Below, piece by piece: positions 11,060 to 22,516 of a stretch of DNA of 64,000 nucleotides. The translations under genes were made by a program, and so were the position numbers. Source of the stretch: Spinellus fusiger (taxonomy: Eukaryota; Mucoromycota; Mucoromycetes; Mucorales; Phycomycetaceae); contig JALLLS010000102.1 in NCBI GenBank assembly GCA_025094145.1, forward strand, positions 44,351 through 108,350, written 5' to 3'. How positions within the stretch are numbered: the first letter of the stretch is position 1; each line of letters begins with the position of its first letter. Under the pieces are notes generated by a model. That model was given only the letters and a program-made list of their open reading frames with translations. It did not search any database and was not told where the DNA came from.

Positions 11060-12100
11060 TATTAACACTTTCTTGAATAAGTATGTTAATCCAAATTATA
11101 TACCTAATAACTTTTCTTTAGTAAACCATTGTCAAAATAGATATAAAAGCTGTTGTAAGTATGGCTATCTGCGCAAAAGTCATTAAGATTGTCCAAATAA
11201 TGATAGATACCAAACAGAAAGTAGAGACATTATGATATGACCAAGAAATGGCAGCTTACTGTAAAGAATGAGTGAGATGAATCAGTTATACAATCCTATG
11301 AGCTAAATACTTTTTTTATACAGGACAGTTAGGTTGGAATATAAATACATACTTATTCAATGACCAAAATGTCAAGAGAAGCACACTAAAACACTACTGC
11401 TTCAGATTGATGTACAGAAATGATTCCAATCACTTGCATGTATTTGGAAAGCTCTCTTTATCAGTATAGAGTATATACTAACATTGAACAAGGTTGTCTG
11501 AATTATATACGGCACAACCAAGACACATTGAGAAGAGATATATTGAGTGGTGTACAGGATGCTGTTACCTCAGACCCCATTTATTAAAGAAACGAGAGGT
11601 GAACATTTAACAGTTTATAAATAAATAAATAAAACAGCTACAGAATTAATGGTATTGAATAAAGCATCCAAGTCGTAGCGTATTTAATACAGTTGATGGA
11701 TCTTTTAGAGATAATATAAAAGTACAACAGCCTGTATTAGAATGTATGTCTTTTGGTGGTGATTTCCTTGAAGTTCTTCTATCTGTAATAATCATCAAAG
11801 TATAAAAGAAGTATAAAAGAATAAAAAACAAGTTGAATAAATAAGAGCAGAGTTAATTGTACGTTAACTAAACCAATACCTTTGGACCTAAGAAGCTATT
11901 GACAACACCATCACATCAATGGATGATAAATAATAGCTGATACTATTCAGTGTTGCTAATAAAATAAATATTTATTTCCTCTTTTTCACTGCATTTCTAT
12001 CTATTCTTTCTGAACTAAAGATTTTAATGAAGTAAAGAAGATACAATATGCTTATAGATTCAATCTAGGATTCTTGCATGTATTTGATTTCTGTAGGAGC
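11060..12100. other. no gene seen
   Basis: AT-rich DNA without convincing reading frames. The stretch just before 12102 may contain an intron and degenerate upstream exons of the Fanzor-like relic, but no motif could be recognised there. Confidence 0.4.
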
Positions 12101-12101
12101 C

Positions 12102-12644
12102 TATAGCAAGTTATCCAGGTGCTAATACTACCAGAGTAATGACAATAAAGGGAAAAGGCGTGCGGAGGATGTTGACTAAAGAAAGATTCAGACTCTATCT
12201 TATCAATGAATTCAAAACATCGAGCCTGTGTCCTGAGTGCAAGTACTCACCTTTGGAAACATTTAAACGTGTCAAGAACCCCACGCCCTATCAACGAACA
12301 AAAATGCCCAAAGTTAAATGTCATGGTCTTCTCAGGTCATTTCTTCTTAATTTTATATTAAAAAAGAAACTCATTTCTCTCGTTTCAAATAGGTGTTCAA
12401 ACTAAAATTGTATGAAAGACAAGACATTGAGGCTTTGGAGTCGTGATCTAGCTGCTACATTGAACTTTAGACATAGTCTAATGTCTTAAAGGGAAGATGG
12501 TACCCTCTCATAGTGTTTTTGTAGATAGAACAAAAGAAAGCATGACTCCATAGATACACCTAGAACCAATAAAAGGTCCCAAGCCTTCTGGTTCATCTCC
12601 ATCCTTCTCCCTCATTATCACTGGAGCCTCGGTTGACTAACTGA
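12102..12644 (+). pseudogene. Fanzor (eukaryotic TnpB-like) C-terminal relic
   Basis: Remnant of the C-terminal half of a Fanzor/IS605 OrfB-like protein, the eukaryotic relatives of TnpB RNA-guided nucleases. After a probable acceptor (TTTCTGTAG|GAG) the frame reads PIASYPGANTTRVMT and GVRRML, then YLINEFKTSSLCPECK, LETFKRVKNPTPYQR and VKCHGLLR. A probable 57-nt intron (12336-12392) joins this to CSN, an in-frame TAA, NC, then LWSRDLAATLNFRHSL. This gives a zinc ribbon (CPEC and CSN-NC) followed by the RDLAATLN motif that matches the RuvC-III aspartate block of TnpB/Fanzor. The usual Asp before EFKTS is Asn. The tail, read in another frame, ends SPSLSLEPRLTN with a stop at 12642. The stop codon, the frame change and the missing N-terminal two-thirds mark it as dead. 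Confidence 0.7.
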
Positions 12645-12720
12645 CGGAAACCCATGATACAGGTAAACTACCTAAAAAGTGATAATGAAGTGTATCTTAT
12701 TCGATTTTGTCATGCAAAAA
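12645..12720 (+). other. conserved segment downstream of the Fanzor-like stop
   Basis: CCCATGATACAGGTAAACTA at 12651 matches, by eye, the segment just after the stop of the Fanzor-like relic at 32.2 kb (reverse strand of 32216-32238) at about 20 of 23 positions. Weaker similarity runs on to ATGCAAA-A-GATATTATAAT near 12706. It lies where TnpB/Fanzor systems commonly encode the guide (omega) RNA and the element end. That function is inference. Confidence 0.45.
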
Positions 12721-12828
12721 GATATTATAATATTTAGTAAATTAGAACAGAAACAACAATGAATAAAAAACTTTTTTTCCTTTTTCAGCCAATTAAAAGT
12801 GTCTGTTCTCTCCGGGTTCTTAAATTGG

Positions 12829-12930
12829 ACCTTTTTAAATTAAAACTGTTGCAATTCTTATGGCAAATGTCGACAGTAAAATATGTTGTAATTTTACTGT
12901 AGACATAATTCATAATGATGTGTAGATGAA
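12829..12930 (+). repeat. long inverted repeat, left arm
   Basis: AAATTGGACCTTTTTAAAT, then TGTTGCAATTC, ATGGCAAATGTCGACA and CATAATGATGTGTA match the reverse complement of 13991-14105 in the same order over about 100 bp. The two arms flank about 1.06 kb without recognisable coding sequence. It may be the terminal repeat of a non-autonomous element, or two elements in inverted order. Confidence 0.5.
12867..12906. other. 16-bp stem hairpin
   Basis: ATGTCGACAGTAAAAT pairs with ATTTTACTGTAGACAT with a single G-A mismatch and an 8-nt loop. It lies inside the left arm of the long inverted repeat, and the other arm does not conserve it. Confidence 0.6.
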
Positions 12931-13990
12931 GGCAGATTAAAAGGGCATCATGTCGTTCTTATGATGGATGTAGATATTAATTCTAATAGTGACACCACCC
13001 AGTTGAATACAATGCATTGACCATCTTCCTCTATACAAGACATAGATCCAAGGCTATTCTTCATAAGACCTGTATTTTTCAGAGACATAGTGTTGGTATA
13101 CAACTTTATTCTCTTAGCATGTCTGCTAATAATGCTCTACTCCATGTACTATCTCTTTATCTGTGAAGACATCTGATAAATTTATGTTGAGTAGAGATAT
13201 GTGCTATACCCTTATAAAACATTAGAAGCAAGTCAATAGAATAGATTAACAACTACATACTATAGTGTTCTTGCCTATCTTTTGATTCTATAGGGAGATG
13301 AAAAGATTTCCTCTTTGTCAAATATTAACCAAGTAATGCCTGTCAAAGTGTTAGTGTCTACTCTTGGATGGATAAAACACTAGAGGCCCCTACTAAAAGA
13401 GCTAGTTCATAATAGAAACAATCTTTTCACACTTAAACACACACAATTGACTCAATTAATAAAAAACTATTCTTCCGAAAAGCCTTGACTGTCCCTTGTT
13501 GACAGATAGACCAGAGATGGAAGTGCAACTAGCAAAGATATACTTTGAGCTAAAAATGTGTCAGACAAAAGAGAAAATGAACACCTATAATAAGAAATAT
13601 CGTCTATTTGCTTCCTATTGAGAAAAGGCTTTATCCATTGTTACATGACACTAGATACCAATATGTTGAACTATTATCTATTGAAAAACAAGAAACTCGA
13701 CTGAAAACAAATTCAACCTTTGGGACAGTGTCTTTGATCTAAACTATTAAAAGTCAATAGGTCAAGACAATGATGTTTGAATGAACCATTGAATCAAAAG
13801 CAAAACACATTCTAGAAGCCTCCTTAGAGACAAGCACTGGAAGATAGTCTTAGTACAGTAAATACCTCATAGTAAGAGCTAGTATTTCAAAAGAACTAAA
13901 AGGCTATTATTGTAATACAAAATAGTATGTCTATGGAGGAGAACAATGAATTTCTGCTATTGAATGAGCATAAAACATAGGTTGATTGTT

Positions 13991-14105
13991 TACACATCAT
14001 TATGGCTTGTATCAACAATGAAATTAGACGTTATAACTAATGTTGACATCTGCCATGGGAATTGCAGCACTTTTTTTTATTTTTTATTTAAAAAAAGGTC
14101 CAATT
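13991..14105 (-). repeat. long inverted repeat, right arm
   Basis: Reverse complement partner of 12829-12930, sharing CATAATGATGTGTA, ATGTC-ACA, ATGGCA, GCAATTC and AAATTGGACC in order. It also contains TGAAATTAGACGTTATA, which resembles a block at 32134-32150 inside the Fanzor-bearing element. Confidence 0.5.
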
Positions 14106-14285
14106 TGATTATTTTAACCGTATAATTTTGGTGAAAAACCTGGATCTGTATTGTTCCGGCTTTATCTCAATAGCGCCCATACCTACTTCCCCTCTGGATG
14201 GCGATTACCCGAGTAAATACCATTACCATACTTTCCTTTCCGATACATTGTCTATTTTGAAATAAAATACTATGAAAATAAGAAC

Positions 14286-14313
14286 GATGATAATAATAAT
14301 AATAATAATAATA
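14286..14313. repeat. (TAA)n microsatellite
   Basis: A run of about nine TAA/AAT units in AT-rich non-coding DNA. Confidence 0.9.
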
Positions 14314-14625
14314 AAGATCATTGACTCTCCTGAGAGTATAGTCTTATTTAACATATCTTACATAGACAATATCTTACTGCGCCTATGGCTGCTGTTTATT
14401 CTATTTCATCTCATTACTATTACTATTCTTGTTATTAATACGACTGAGTGGTGTCTTAAATCCATTAGGTGTAAACATAATATTGGCTGAAAATGACTAT
14501 CTTTATTTAACCATTTTTATCAGTCATCATTTAGGTAAGCAAATCAAGTTGATGCTAGACCGATGATTCATAATAGAGAGAATTACTTTGATTTTTAAGT
14601 GCCCATTACTCATATTTTCTGAGAT

Positions 14626-14688
14626 AGATATAAAGATAGATATAAAGATAGATATAAAGATAGATGCAAAGATAGATGCAAAGATTAC
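14626..14688. repeat. 12-bp tandem repeat
   Basis: Five tandem copies of a 12-bp unit GATAGATATAAA, the last two changed to GATAGATGCAAA. Confidence 0.85.
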
Positions 14689-14689
14689 A

Positions 14690-16305
14690 GATAGTCTATC
14701 ACTTGTATTCTTATTATTCCTACTATCTTTGAATCTAGTCTTATTGAGGAATTCCCAATGTTTTGATTATTTCTTATTTTTCCATTCACAATTCACAATT
14801 CAAATGAACATGATACATGTCTGACATTTCATTCATTTAAACACTTGAAACTACTTACAAATGATAATTAGCAGAGCAGCCTATCATATCATCAGTGTTC
14901 TATAGCTCATTTACTGTAGACTAATGCTTAAAATAGTGCATAGAATTCTCTTTCTTGACACCTTTACACTCTTCTTTATAAATATAGGAAAAAGAAAAAA
15001 GATAGAATGAGACTCCTTCCTTCTCTCAAGTGTAAGATCAGAAATAAAATAGTGTTTGTTATCAATACAGTTTCCTATATTGAATATTTTTTTAGGATTT
15101 TCTTTCTTTACTCAAATGTTTTGCAAGTCCACTATCTCAGAACGTCAATGACTCGGTTATTGGTATTAAAATAGGAGGTCATTAGACTCACTGGGATGTG
15201 TAAGACTAACTCATTCACCAAAAACACAGAAAAGAGAGTAGAATAGCTGTGCCATTCTCTTTGGAATGGGTTGTTTATTTGGAATGTAGGTTCTGCTCAC
15301 ACCCTTTCCTTCTTTCTACCTCAACAAGGTCGCATGATAGACTTAAATGTTTAGCAAGTCTAATCATATTTTCAGTTTGTACATCCTACACTTCTCTATT
15401 ACGTTTATGGTGATAATTTCTGTATTTATTGAAGAAAGTAGTGGAGGGCTACCACTTATAATAGGACCGTCCACAACACACAATTAATGACCCGCAGCTT
15501 AGAACACTCAGAAAGTAATACGAATTTCCATTTAAAGGTTTGCCTACCGACCAAGACTATTTGTTTGTACTTTAGAATAAAATTTCCTAATCCTCTTCCA
15601 ATCAAGCACAATTGACTTTTTAGTGTTACTTTACCTACACATCTAAAGATTGTTGGGATATAAAAGTAAATTCACGGACAATACAATCACACTATCATTT
15701 TTATTGGCTAATGTGTTTAAAAGAGATGTTTTTGCTATCTAAATAAACAATTTCAAACTTTATTTGCCTATTTTAGCACTCAATACACCGGATTCTTTTT
15801 TTTGATGTTTTGGTGAATTGGTTACTACTAGCTAGATGTTTGTCTGATTGTTGTTGATGAATAAGACTCGAAAGCTTCATTTTTCGAAATGAGATTAAGC
15901 TATTGACATTTTGGTTTTTCCACAACAGAAGTATCTTCATTTGAATAATTAGTTATGCAACACTGGAGTGATTCTGGCCCTCTCCTCGAGGTATCTTGCA
16001 AACCTTCCACAATTGACTGTTGAAGATGTATGTCCTGACAAAGACAACCCGGTTTTCATCCAATACCACTGATTGAGCCTCTCATTGCTACAATCTTTAG
16101 ACCAGGTTCCATGAAGAAAAGAAAGACGAGTTGACCTTTTTCTTTTTCTTTTCTTTTTCTTTTTATATTATTTCTGTTTTATAATTGGGTTTCATATGCC
16201 ATTCATTCAATCCATGATCTGCAAAACCAAGAAGTTGTGTTAAAGCATAATGTTTGTATTTCTATCAATGGAGACTGTGAATTCCACGGGTTTTCTATGC
16301 ATATA
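14690..16305. other. no gene seen
   Basis: AT-rich sequence with only short frames on either strand and no recognisable motif. Confidence 0.45.
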
Positions 16306-16307
16306 TA

Positions 16308-16792
16308 CAGTCCCATACAATAAGTGAGTAGACAGCAAATTTATTTTATATTTATATTTTATTTTGAAAAATAAAGGCATATCCGTCAGTCAAAGATGTT
16401 CATAATAAGATGTTCATAGAATAACACAGTATTTTGAGAAGTTGTTCTTTAGATGATTGTCTACATTCTTATTATAAAAATATTGCTCAGTGCTTTGTAA
16501 CAGAGTCTTTGTTTTTATATAATAAGATGATCCTGCCCACTGTGCTCTTTGGGATGTCAAGAGTGTCAACAATCTCCTGGTGTGTAGCATGTCTTTTCCA
16601 TTGTCCTATGATTTGGCCTCTAATGAACATAACATGCTCTCACATTTTAGTGGGACTATCTTTATGTTCTTGGATAAAAGTCTACTTATTTCTATTGCTT
16701 AAGGTCATTTTCTGGATAATTTATAAAAGAAAAAGACCTCTATTCTATTTTTGAAGAATAAAAAATAAAAATTGGTTCACTGTCTACTCATT
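16308..16792 (-). mobile_element. internally deleted Tc1-family derivative (MITE-like)
   Basis: The left end CAGTCCCATACAATAAGTGA is flanked by TA. The sequence then follows the left end of the Tc1 relic at 57114-58427 (AAGATGTTCATAAT, GATTGTCTA, TATTGCTCAGT). It jumps at CTTTG to that relic's right part (CCCACTGTGCTCTTTGG, GCATGTCTTTTC, TATGATTTGGCCTCTAAT, TTTTTGAAGAATAAA). About 0.85 kb of transposase is thus missing. The right terminal repeat is cut short at ACTCATT and runs straight into the dispersed repeat that follows. Confidence 0.7.
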
Positions 16793-17190
16793 GGATTGTT
16801 ATTAGGCAAGTAAAGACTCTTAAGTCGGTCCCAAGTGGTCTTCTATATTTTCTAGGGTGTCTAGGGTATGTTCTTTACTGGTATCTATCTTAAAAGAACA
16901 AAGCACAAGGCCTTTAGGGTGTATAATCTATTGCTATGAAGGGAATGCACTTGGGCAGTATCTATAGTCATACTATACTATTAGCTATACTATTATAATA
17001 AACAATGCTATTCATAAACAATACCTTATTGATAATATAATTTGATAGTGATATATACTACAAAAGGAAATAATAGTTTGGATATCCGCAGACCTTTTTG
17101 ATTTTAGACAGTATTCTATAAAAAGTGAGGGATTTTAACGTAGCAGGAAAGAGATATTACTGTTTAAAGGCCAAGAAAGTCTTTGGGTGT
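16786..17190 (+). repeat. 1.2-kb dispersed repeat, copy D (partial)
   Basis: Aligns by eye with 25550-25880 and 45000-45735: GTATAATCTATTGCTATGAA, GGGAATGCACTTGGGCAGTA, ATTATAATAAACAAT, TTGATAGTGATATATACTAC, AAAAGGAAATAAT and a final GTCTTTGGGTGTAT. The first half of the repeat is absent. No coding capacity is recognised. Confidence 0.7.
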
Positions 17191-18770
17191 ATCGTCATTG
17201 ATAGGTTGTCGCTCACTCTGCATTATTATTCATGCCCTGACCAAGAAATAGCATGAAAAGAGCAGCAACATTGAAGCGCCCAACCTCTTTCCTCTTTCTC
17301 TCTGTTTCTTTTTCTCTCTCTTTCATACCCATGAAATTTGGTAGAGAATAGAAAGACAGTCAAGGGCGCTTTCTTCATTATTGAAATTCATACAGGGTTT
17401 AGTTACTATTTATTAGAAGGATGTACACTCTAGCTATGATAGCACATCGGAGAGGACTGATTTCGAATATGGAGTGCTTTCATAAGGTTGACACCTTTTA
17501 TTCGTTCACTTATTTGTTGAATCATCTATTGATTCATCACCAATGGTGCTGCTACAAAGTAGTAAACACAAATACTCATCAAAATAAAATAAAATAAAAT
17601 TTAAAAAAAGACATGGTCTGTAAGATACACGTAAAATTACGCCTTGAACAAGTCTTTTTTTTTTTTGTAAAAGAGCGGTGCTCATTTTAATTGTGAGTTT
17701 GCTATACAAGGAAATATCACAACTTGTTTTTGTATTTTTATATTTTTTTAGTTGTTTTTGGGGTGTTTTGTGTTTTATATTTTTTTTTTAAAAAAATAAA
17801 GTTAGTTTTCCAAGTCCAACTCATCTTGCAGATTGAAGACCAAGCGATCCGCTGTTGTCGAAACATGAAGAGTTGAAAGGAGTGGCATCGTCCTTGAACA
17901 AGTCAAAATGAGTCTTTCTTAATTTTGGCTCTTTCCTGCCGGGTTGATTGGTGGATTCGAAAGGTCCGCACAAGGTCTCAAATAAAGACATATCAGTGTA
18001 TTCCCACTATGGACATTGGCTCCGTTACAAAAAGAGTCAGCCGTTGTTGGATCTATCCATACAACATGTAACAAAAACATTCTTAGCGATTTGTCCTCAA
18101 AGATGCAAGACAAAAAGACATTTATTTCTACCCATACACAAGTGACTCTTTATTATTATTATGACTATTATTATTAACAGTATTAGTATAGGTATCACTG
18201 TTGTTATGACTCTTATTATTATGACTCTTATTATTATGACACCTGTTTTTGTTATGAGCAGTAGAATCAGGCACAGAAGAGATAAAAATATGGGCAAATG
18301 TGAAAACTAAAAAAGAGTCACCATGACTACAAACCACAAATAAAGTGGACATGATTTATTAAGAAAGTCACTATGACTACAGACTACAGACTACAGCATA
18401 GTAGGTATGATTCAAAAGGATATAACAATCACCATGACTACAAACACAGCCTCCAGACTCTCTTGATGAGGACCCCTGAAGCCTACTATAACATAAAAGA
18501 ATACCCATAGAAGAAAGAACTTTATACCAGCAAAAAGATGGGCTGGTTGTTTTCATTTTCTTATTCCTATTGACACATACGGCGAGATTAGGCTTAGTAA
18601 AAATAGCACAAAGAAAAACAGCGTATAATAAAATGGCTGACGGTTGTTTTTCATGTTTGAAAGTCAATACACAGCTCAGTGGCTCATTTGAAAATAGAAT
18701 CATGACAATGTGCTTGATTCTCCTTTCTAGGTTCCACTAGGATGAGCCATAATGCATGTTGAGTAAGAAA
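17190..18770. other. no gene seen
   Basis: AT-rich DNA with imperfect TTATTATGACTC tandem units near 18200-18245 and several short poly-T runs. No reading frame is convincing. Confidence 0.45.
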
Positions 18771-18813
18771 CACCTCTTCTCCAAAGAAGAGATTCCTTAG
18801 TGGAGAAGAGGTG
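18771..18813. other. 12-bp perfect inverted repeat (hairpin)
   Basis: CACCTCTTCTCC and GGAGAAGAGGTG are perfect inverted copies separated by 19 nt. It lies about 0.75 kb upstream of the Pcl cyclin gene, at the edge of the gene island. It could be a cruciform, a paired factor site or a small element end; the function is unknown. Confidence 0.7.
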
Positions 18814-19021
18814 TGGGCGTTGGTTGCGTCACTCACTCTCTAGGCATGGAGCCAACGAATAGAAAGAAGGAACAGGCCCAACCCTCAATGACTCACTCTG
18901 TTGTTCCTTGCCCTCCGTTGTTACTATTCCGACGCCACACCCTTGTTGGATTATTTTGCTCTTCCCTTATTTAACCATTGAACTTTCTTATTGATTGTTG
19001 AACTTGCTTGTCTTTCTGTTG

Positions 19022-19095
19022 ATTTCTTTTTATTTCTTTTTATTTCTTTTTATTTCTTTTTATTTCTTTTTATTTTTTAATTCTTTTTATTTTTC
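19022..19095. repeat. tandem TTTCTTTTTA repeat
   Basis: About six copies of a 10-bp pyrimidine-rich unit upstream of the cyclin gene. Confidence 0.8.
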
Positions 19096-19419
19096 ACCTC
19101 TTCTATTATCCACTGCCTGCCTTTTTCATCATGTCCTACATTTTTGTCTGAAAGAATTCTGGACATTTGTGGGCCAACTATTTTCCACCGTTATTTTAAA
19201 TATTTATATCTTCTGTTTTATTCTACTGCGTCTTTTTATTATTTTTACTATTATTTTTACTATTACTATCTTTTGATACGAGCACTCCAAAAAAGCATCA
19301 ATAGGAAAAGACGATTTTTATTATTTTATTTTCCATCTTCTCTTGCCATTTCTAGTCTCGCTTCCGATTTGAAAAAATAATAATCAAAAAATGGTTTTTT
19401 ACTCATCAGCTGCGCCAGT

Positions 19420-19546
19420 AGTCACACTACCAGGCGCTGCGCATCCTATTGGTGCCAGGCTTTCCCATAAATACCCTGCCAACCCACACTTGCCCTCCCT
19501 TTTGATTCATCTACCCACCACCCACACCCACACCCACTCTACCACT
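19420..19546 (+). promoter_or_regulatory. proximal promoter of the Pcl cyclin gene
   Basis: An inverted CCAAT box (CCTATTGGTGCC, about 19446) is followed by a TATA-like CCATAAATACC (about 19466) and a CA/CT-rich leader up to the ATG at 19547. The spacing suits a core promoter; this is read from consensus only. Confidence 0.5.
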
Positions 19547-20521
19547 ATGCAACCGCCCACCCTTCAGATAACAGAGAAAGAGAAACTACGAGAATATCAA
19601 GAGCACCAAAGGATCTATGTGAACGCACTTGTCGGTAAATAAACAGTGATAGAAATAGAAGCAATAAATCAACCATAGAAAAATAGAAAATAGAATTACA
19701 CACACACAAAAAAAGAGAGGGGGAAAATAGAAATAGAAATAGAGTATTTTTTATTTTTTATTTTCTGTACAAAGATTCCTAACTCTTTATTTTCTTATAT
19801 AGACATTACAGTCCAAGCTATTGCGTCCATTTGGCCCAACGCTATCCGTACACCCTCAAGCGGGACTTCTCATCGACCCATCGCAAATCTCAGCACATTT
19901 CTTCACCACATTCTTAAGCACTCACGTACTACTCACTCCACACTTCAATTGGCCATCTTTTACCTTTTCCGTGTACGTCCTCGCGTTCATGCACGCCACG
20001 AGACAGACGATGTGTATATGGCCTGTGGTCGTCGTATGTTCCTTGCTTCTCTTATCTGTGCCCATAAATTTCTGCACGACAAAACCTACAAAAACTCAGC
20101 CTGGAGTAAAGTGAGTGGTCTGACCGTGCACGAAATCAACCACGCAGAAAAAGTCATGCTGCAATTACTCGAGTATCGTCTCTATGTAAAAAAAGATACG
20201 TATGACCAGTGGATGGACATGCTCCAAAACCACCTTAAAATGCAGCCAATGCCTACATTTCGCTGTGCTGAGTTGCCTGAAGAAAAGCCTGCTGCTGTGC
20301 GCACCTGCCTTTACCTGGGCATGGCAACGCCTGTTGAGGCCAACGCGTCTGTCTGCATTGTAAAGCCAACAATACAACTTCCTTCAGTGGCCTCTCTTGG
20401 CCTACTTTCACCTCCTGAGTGCATCATTGGTCAGAAGCGAAAACACACTTCTTTTCCTCTTGCAACAGCAGCACCAGCAGCACCAGCAGCAGAGCATCGA
20501 GTGACAAAGCGACGTCTCTAA
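19547..20521 (+). CDS. PHO80/Pcl-type cyclin
   Basis: Two exons, 19547-19634 and 19803-20521, give 268 aa. Cyclins of this class (Cyclin_2, Pho80/Pcl) activate the Pho85/CDK5-type kinase, which controls phosphate response, polarity and cell-cycle entry. The box region reads IANLSTFLHHILKHSRTTHSTLQLAIFYLFRVR (shown here only as the location, about residues 53-85), then MACGRRMFLASLICAHKFLHD and KVSGLTVHEINHAEKVMLQL near residues 100-145, the diagnostic Pcl segments. The C-terminal third is low-complexity, with an Ala/Pro run and a basic end (VTKRRL). The ATG at 19547 follows a good promoter. Which Pcl subfamily it belongs to cannot be settled by eye. Confidence 0.87.
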
Positions 20522-21050
20522 AGGAAAAAAAGGAAAAAAAAGGGGACATTTTCTTCTCTTTTCAGTGTCTTTTTCTCTCTTTTCAGCCTAATTTTGATAG
20601 TGTGTGGATGAACACACATTTTATATCTTTACACCTTCTTCATCACATTGCAATACTCCACACCCACACCCACACCCACCCATGGATTTTGCGTGATTCC
20701 ACCTCCTTTTGCTTCATTGGGTCCACCTTTTTTCTTTTCTTTTCTACCTATGAAATGTCACTCACTCATTTACTCACTCAGTTTTCCCTTTCTCATATTA
20801 TATTTCCTCTTTTCCCTTTTAATGTATTATACAAGATACACAAGTGTGCATTGTTTTTCTTCATTGTATAGTGCTGTTCCTTCTTTTTACATGTGTTTCC
20901 CTGTTGGTTACAGCAAAATAAGTCTTTCTCTATTTTTATATTTCTACTCTTCTATTTTGTCTATAAAATAAACAAAAAAAAGAATAAACATGTACCATTA
21001 CAAAATGCTATACTGTGTCAAAATGTCCACTTTTTATCTGCCTAGTTATT

Positions 21051-21086
21051 TGTTTGTTTGTTTGTTTGTTTGTTTGTTTGTTTAGT
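21051..21086. repeat. (TTTG)n microsatellite
   Basis: Nine TTTG units followed by imperfect TTACCTGCTTATTTGCTTG repeats to about 21155, between the cyclin and DPH5 genes. The rest of 20522-21320 holds no gene. Confidence 0.85.
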
Positions 21087-21320
21087 TATTTGTTTACCTG
21101 CTTATTTGCTTAGTTATTTGCTTGTTTACCTGCTTATTTGCTTGTTTACCTGCTCGTTGAATCGCTCACTTACTTATTATCAATAGTTATCAAAAGATTA
21201 TCATTTTTGCCCCTCTGTTTTTCTCTCTTCTTTGAGTGTGCAGTGCCAAAAGAGATGTGACTTGCTTAAAAGACAGGAAACAAATAAACACAATGCTTTC
21301 TTTAACGCTTTCTTTCTCTA

Positions 21321-22516
21321 ATGTTGTATATTGTAGGCTTGGGACTCTCAGACGAGACAGATATTACTGTCAAAGGACTCGAAGCAGTCAGATCCTGTGA
21401 ACGAGTGTATCTTGAAGCTTACACCTCCATCCTGACAGTTGGAAAAGAGAAATTGGTAATACTCTCTTCTCTGCAAAGAAGCAAACACACTCATACTATC
21501 CACCACCTTTTTGTTTTATGCACGAATGGGGTGCCCTTTGGATAGGAAGCTTATTATGATAAAGAAGTGGTGATTGCTGACCGTGAAATGGTAGAGTCAG
21601 AAAGTGACACTATTCTTGCCAACGCAGATACTGTCAATGTCAGTTTCCTTGTTGTGGGTGATCCTTATGGGTAAGTGCCTTATTCCAAGTGCACTCTAGC
21701 ATACAAAAGACATATCTACATTCGCCTATAAAGATGTTGATGAGGTTTCTATAGTGCCACTACCCACACAGACTTAGTCATCCGTGCTCGTGAATTGAAT
21801 ATCCCCGTACAAATTATTCACAATGCATCTATTATGAATGCAGTGGGTGCCTGTGGACTACAGCTATATAACTTTGGTCAGACCATTTCTATTGTCTTTT
21901 TCACTGAGACATGGCGTCCTGACAGTTTCTATGACCGTATTGTGGAGAACCATGCCATTGGATTGCATACACTTTGCTTATTAGGTAAGGAGTGGATTGG
22001 AGTGGAGTGGAGTGGACTAAAGTGGAACTAAATCCATCAAAACATCCACCCACCATAGATATTAAAGTAAAGGAACAAAGCATCGAAAACATGGCAAGGT
22101 AAACAAATGAGAGAGTACACCAAGTCTCTATGCACCAAGTATATTCACATTTGCTCTGTTGATGTATGTGTCGATGGGGGGAAAACAGAGGCCGTAAGAT
22201 TTATGAACCACCAAGATACATGACTGTCAACCAGGCAGTAGAACAGCTCTTGGAGATTGAAGAGAACCGCAGCCAAGGCATCTGTACACCCGAGTCACTG
22301 GCCATTGGGTGTGCTAGAATTGGTACTGCCACAGAAAAGATAGTAGCAGGCTCATTGGGTGAGTTGCTTAACGTGGATTTTGGTGGTCCTCTCCACTCTC
22401 TTGTCTTGGTGGGCAGTAAAATGCATCATATGGAGTCAGACTTTATCAGAGCCTATGCTGTCAATGTCGATACTTTTGATGCCTTGGTGAAGAAGCAGTA
22501 CAACTTTGATTCATAG
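21321..22516 (+). CDS. DPH5: diphthine methyl ester synthase (DPH5)
   Basis: S-adenosylmethionine-dependent methyltransferase of the diphthamide pathway, which modifies a histidine of translation elongation factor 2 in the cytosol. Five exons fit in frame: 21321-21455, 21546-21670, 21755-21984, 22059-22098 and 22189-22516, giving 285 aa, the usual length. Family landmarks: [20 protein letters not shown] at the start, [37 protein letters not shown] (SAM-binding GDP), [20 protein letters not shown], and C-terminal [12 protein letters not shown] with [18 protein letters not shown]. Convergent with the capping-enzyme gene 0.3 kb downstream. Confidence 0.95.

Noticed and set aside
15830..15900. 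LIVVDE-like reading that might belong to another Fanzor relic
   Set aside because: It is followed by a stop and no zinc ribbon or RuvC-III block occurs nearby; similarity is too short to support.
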